Under the pieces are notes generated by a model. It was not told the DNA's origin and did not search any database. It saw nothing but the letters and a program-made list of their open reading frames with translations. The translations under genes and the position numbers were made by a program. DNA of 21,075 bases from Hamiltosporidium magnivora (Eukaryota > Microsporidia > Dubosqiidae), in NCBI GenBank assembly GCA_004325065.1, contig PITI01000113.1, positions 1 to 21,075 on the forward strand. Reading direction: 5' to 3'. Positions 17,821 to 21,075 of this stretch are shown here, in pieces (positions within the stretch are counted from its first letter, which is position 1; each line of letters opens with the position of its first letter).

Positions 17821-18064
17821 TTACACTCGAGTTGTTATAAATTATTTAATTTGTATTTTAATTCTATATTCTTGTCATTTACAGTAAATTTTTACTCATT
17901 TATATTTACACCTTTGTATTTTTACCGCATATGTATATCCTAACCTTAGTATTAACGCTAATATATTCATAAACATTGTTTTAAATATGCGTTTTATCAA
18001 TTCTGTTACAGTTTTATTTCAGTTTCATTTAATATTTTATTTCTTAAATGTTTACATTTAACAT

Positions 18065-18880
18065 ATGAATTACAGAGCATTCATTTACTCTTTACTTTTA
18101 ATGGAAATAACACTTTGTACTGTATGTAATGATATTAATGATGTTATAATGGGTGCAGGTATATATGTGCCTGATAATAAATCATGTACAAGTCATACCA
18201 GTGTAGCCAATAGCGGTAGTAGTGGTGCTGGTACGTATTCATCTAATACCCCTGTAACATACCAGTCTGGTGCAGGATCATACCCATCTAGTACTACACC
18301 AGTATCCCATTCGTCTGTACCACAGTATCCTTCTGTACCACAATATTCGTCTATGCCACAATACCCGTCTATGCCACAATACTCGTCTTTACCTTATCCA
18401 ATGGCTTCATTAAATACAAACATGCAACCATCATCACAATTCAACACTTTATCTCCTACGATGACACAACCCCTATGTAAAGAAAAAGACTATTCCTCAA
18501 TGTGTGACAATACATCTGAACGAGACAAATTTAAGAAGTGTGTAAGCGATGCGCTTAGGAAACTTAGATCAGTTATAGATAATTGTAAAAAGACACTTGG
18601 AGATGTAAGTGAGTGTTGTATTAATGAAGAGTGCTTGGAATCGTTAAAGACTAAGAAAAAAGAGGAGTGTAACGATAGTCTTGGATCCTTTATTTCATTT
18701 CTCAAGAAAAAGTTGAATAGAATTGAAAGAAAAAAGTCTTTTAAGAAGAAAAGTAAAAGAGGAAGGTTTGGTAAAGAAAGTGAAGAGAGCGGATTTACTT
18801 CTGATTATGAAAGTGATAGATCTGAAGGTTATAAAGAAAAGAAGGAAAAGAAGAAAGAATGTGAAGATCCGTGTGAATAA
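18065..18880 (+). CDS. secreted Pro/Ser/Tyr-rich and Cys/Lys-rich protein; candidate polar-tube or spore-wall protein
   Basis: 271 residues. Residues 1-21 look like a signal peptide (MNYRAFIYSLLLMEITLCTV). Residues 42-136 are a Cys-free, Ser/Thr/Pro/Tyr/Gln-rich region with six-residue repeats (VPQYPS, VPQYSS, MPQYPS, MPQYSS) at 85-108. The second half has regular cysteines (138, 147, 159, 174, 184, 185, 190, 202, 266, 270), a basic stretch (213-235) and a charged Lys/Glu tail. Signal peptide, many cysteines, Lys richness and a length near 275 fit polar tube protein 2, while the Pro-rich repeats recall PTP1. I cannot confirm either, and no partner gene is in the window. The spore wall is an alternative site. 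No C-rich signal precedes the ATG; it is preceded by TTACATTTAACAT. The frame is certainly coding; the function is a candidate only. Confidence 0.8.
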   Translation: MNYRAFIYSLLLMEITLCTVCNDINDVIMGAGIYVPDNKSCTSHTSVANSGSSGAGTYSSNTPVTYQSGAGSYPSSTTPVSHSSVPQYPSVPQYSSMPQYPSMPQYSSLPYPMASLNTNMQPSSQFNTLSPTMTQPLCKEKDYSSMCDNTSERDKFKKCVSDALRKLRSVIDNCKKTLGDVSECCINEECLESLKTKKKEECNDSLGSFISFLKKKLNRIERKKSFKKKSKRGRFGKESEESGFTSDYESDRSEGYKEKKEKKKECEDPCE

Positions 18881-19050
18881 GTTTGATGAAATATATAGAG
18901 ATGTATGGAGATGTTGAAGAAAAGCTTGAATGCTTTTAAGATGATCGGACAAAGTATACAGAAAGCGAAACGTTTGATTAGATAGAGGGTGATCAGACAT
19001 GACCGGGTAGATAGAACAATAGGAAGGTGTAAAGGAAATTTGTACTTAAT
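18881..19050 (+). other. possible coding remnant downstream of the secreted-protein gene
   Basis: For about 150 bases after the stop the base composition stays less AT-rich than typical spacer. In one shifted frame (about 18926-19060) it reads LNAFKMIGQSIQKAKRLIR, one TAG, then RVIRHDRVDRTIGRCKGN. This may be the old 3' end of a longer gene that was cut off by a frameshift, or a separate relic. No family was recognised. Confidence 0.3.
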
Positions 19051-20909
19051 TATGTATTGATGACTATAAGTTAATTCTAAAAAATATATTTTTATTGGAA
19101 TAGTTTAAAGGCAAAATTTTGAGGACCAGAAATATAGTCTAGCAATACATGAGTATATGTTGTGTGAAAAAAATACCATAAAATTATTTATATAACAAAT
19201 TTATTGAGACAAAGAAGAAAAATTTATAAAAATAAAACTTATAAAACATTCATTTAATTAATTATTTCTATATTATAAGGCCAATTTTGATTTTTTATAT
19301 TCCTTTATGTCTCTTTTAATTACTTAGTAAATTATTTATAATTTTAATTAATTTTTTTTTCTTGCTTGATTTCGCTTCATAAAGAGTAAAATTTAAATGG
19401 TTTTTGCAATATTCTAAAATTTAAAATAAACCAATTGGATTTCAGAATTGACGAATACATTCAAATTTTTAGAAATTTAGAATTTAAAGTAAATTGGTTT
19501 TAACTGACATGTGAATGGTTAACAGGCAAGTAACTAAAACCCTACTTTAGTAAAGTTTAAATAGAAATATAATTTAAAAAATCAAGAATGAATTATACAC
19601 TCGAAAGTTACCCTAATATTAGTATTAAAGAATATGACACAAATGTGTGTTACTCATAAAATAAATTTTAAATAGTTATGTTGATGACCTAGCTTGTTTT
19701 TTTATCTAAATCAGAAAAAAATATATTATACGGTATTGTCGTTCTAAACACAAATTAATATATTTTTGATACTTATAAATTATTTTTGAATGGTTTGTAT
19801 AAATTTTCTGTGTCGTGGTTTCAGAATCCCAAAAATATGTTTTTTCTTACCAAGAAACAACTACTTTACACATGATTGATTTATATGAAATGTTTATTTA
19901 TAATCAGAAATTCAAATCTACAATAAACTCAACCTTATTTACATATATACTTAGTTTGAATGTGAAGGGAAGATAGTCACAATAAAAACGTTCTACTTGG
20001 AAGTGCAGAGGTGAAATTGAAGCAAGAAATCATTGTTTGGATTTTTAGTGGTAATAAAACCAGATTATATTTTCAGTTGTTCTTGTGAGCTTTTTGAGGG
20101 AAAGAACGTCTTTGAAGTTGCAAAACTTTTTCTATAAATATATTTTGAAGTTTTTTTGTAACTAGACTGCATGTTGAGCCAACTTTATACGTAATGTCAT
20201 GTATACCTCTAGAAGTCGGCCCTACTCACTCGGATAAGAAGACTTAGCGCTTGATTGATATAAAAACAAAACAATTTAAAGCCGGAAAGCTAAGTAACGG
20301 ATTATACACATTTTTAGCATTACAAAGTTCAGATAAACAGCATGCAAATCGCCAAGATATATCATAGATAGAAATTTATGGGGTTTGAAAGTGTAAAGTT
20401 AAGCGGGAATACTGCATAACATTGGGGTCGAGGCATATATAGGTTTCGATCTGCTATCACATTCATGTAACATATATTAACGAAACTCGGGCAACTCTTC
20501 GCCCATTACTTTGATTTTATACACCAGTTTGATAAACGCTTTGGGATGTAGGTATCGTAGGGGATACCGAGGAAGTGTTAGACACAGACAGTCATGTTAA
20601 ACCTAGAGCTGCGCTTATGCCATGAAAACAAATATAACAATTTCCACGGTTAATAAAAGATGCATTGTTCAAATAAAAGATAAAAAAACGTCTTAAAAAG
20701 ATTAAAATTAAAATTAAATTTTAAAGATTTATTTGCGACAATACTGCTGTGTATCGTAGCTCAAATGTAAAGAAATATTTTAAAATAAAGAATGCTGTTA
20801 TTTTTTTGATGCTAAACATAGCATTAAACATATGTTCTATGTTATAAATCATAATTTTAAGAAAATACTTATCCATTACTATTTAATAAAATTCTGGGTT
20901 AAAATATGT
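19051..20909. other. gene-free stretch with a decayed, less AT-rich patch
   Basis: 19051-20160 is featureless AT-rich DNA. At about 20160-20640 the sequence is clearly richer in G and C and has long codon-like runs broken by stops and shifts, for example RLIDIKTKQFKAGKLSNGLY and GQLFAHYFDFIHQFDKRFG on the plus strand. It is probably a gene or transposon relic; no family was identified. The last part, 20880-20909, resembles the 3' flank of the retroelement relic ending at 8088. Confidence 0.45.
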
Positions 20910-21075
20910 TTACCATTTTTTTATGTTTTCTTCTACCTCTTTAACCACTGCTGTCTCTTTTTCCAAATCCGACTCTTCATTTATGTTATTGGTCGGTTCT
21001 TCTAAAGTGGTTCCTCCTTGGGAACTAAGGGTGTATAATTTTTTGGTTTTAAATTTTTTGCACCATCTTCCTCTC
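20910..21075 (-). CDS. C-terminal end of a retroelement-type protein, cut by the right edge
   Basis: An open frame of 54 codons runs in from the window's right edge on the minus strand and stops with TAA at 20910-20912. Its tail reads GGTTLEEPTNNINEESDLEK and continues acidic, ending in KKW. It aligns with the tail of the relic at 8088-8200 (GLTTVVEDPTINVNEDSTLE), first across the protein and then across the 3' flank, where both have ATAAA-(A)TT-(C/T)-GGGTTAA. The left copy follows R2-like domains, so this one is probably the terminal extension of the same element family, here without stops in the visible part. Whether the rest is intact lies outside the window. Confidence 0.55.
   Translation of the reverse strand, partial: RGRWCKKFKTKKLYTLSSQGGTTLEEPTNNINEESDLEKETAVVKEVEENIKKW

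Overview
The window looks like a piece of a microsporidian genome, probably one of the AT-rich, expanded ones (Nosema/Vairimorpha-like or similar). The case rests on four things. Intron-less genes encode very short versions of eukaryotic core proteins: a 20S proteasome beta-2 subunit with almost no propeptide, and a NOP2 rRNA methyltransferase cut down to 303 residues. The four genes without a secretion signal all carry a C-rich 'CCC-like' element directly before the start codon, a known microsporidian initiation signal. There are decayed copies of an R2-like retroelement of a type I associated with nosematids. Coding density is only about one third. The species cannot be named from this window.

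Layout, left to right. An unrecognised 440-residue, possibly secreted protein (+, 882-2204) is followed by about 2 kb without genes. Next is an Asn/Lys-rich coiled-coil protein (+, 4194-5321) whose last 26 codons and stop lie in an 80-bp tandem triplication. From about 5.5 to 9.2 kb there is a graveyard holding at least one clear minus-strand R2-like retroelement relic (8088-9210) and a weaker second one (about 6640-7300). A divergent gene pair follows: proteasome beta-2 (-, 9456-10166) and a repeat-rich three-SANT-domain protein (+, 10866-13115). Between them is a 38-bp minisatellite whose unit resembles the initiation signal of the SANT gene. About 3.4 kb without a recognisable gene leads to NOP2 (+, 16604-17515), which is preceded by degenerate repeats of its own C-rich signal and followed by a second 38-bp minisatellite rich in AATAAA. 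A secreted Pro/Ser/Tyr- then Cys/Lys-rich protein (+, 18065-18880) is a candidate polar-tube or spore-wall component. After about 2 kb of mostly decayed sequence, the intact C-terminus of another copy of the retroelement's terminal region enters from the right edge (-, 20910-21075).

The genes do not form an operon or pathway. Proteasome beta-2 and NOP2 are housekeeping genes (protein turnover, ribosome biogenesis). The SANT protein is probably chromatin-related. The two secreted-type genes lack the C-rich start signal and may belong to a different expression class. The main pattern is repeat growth around gene ends: initiation signals copied upstream (10.25-10.86, 16.44-16.6 and weakly 4.04-4.09 kb), and gene 3' ends with their stop codons copied downstream (5.24-5.49, 13.10-13.26 kb).
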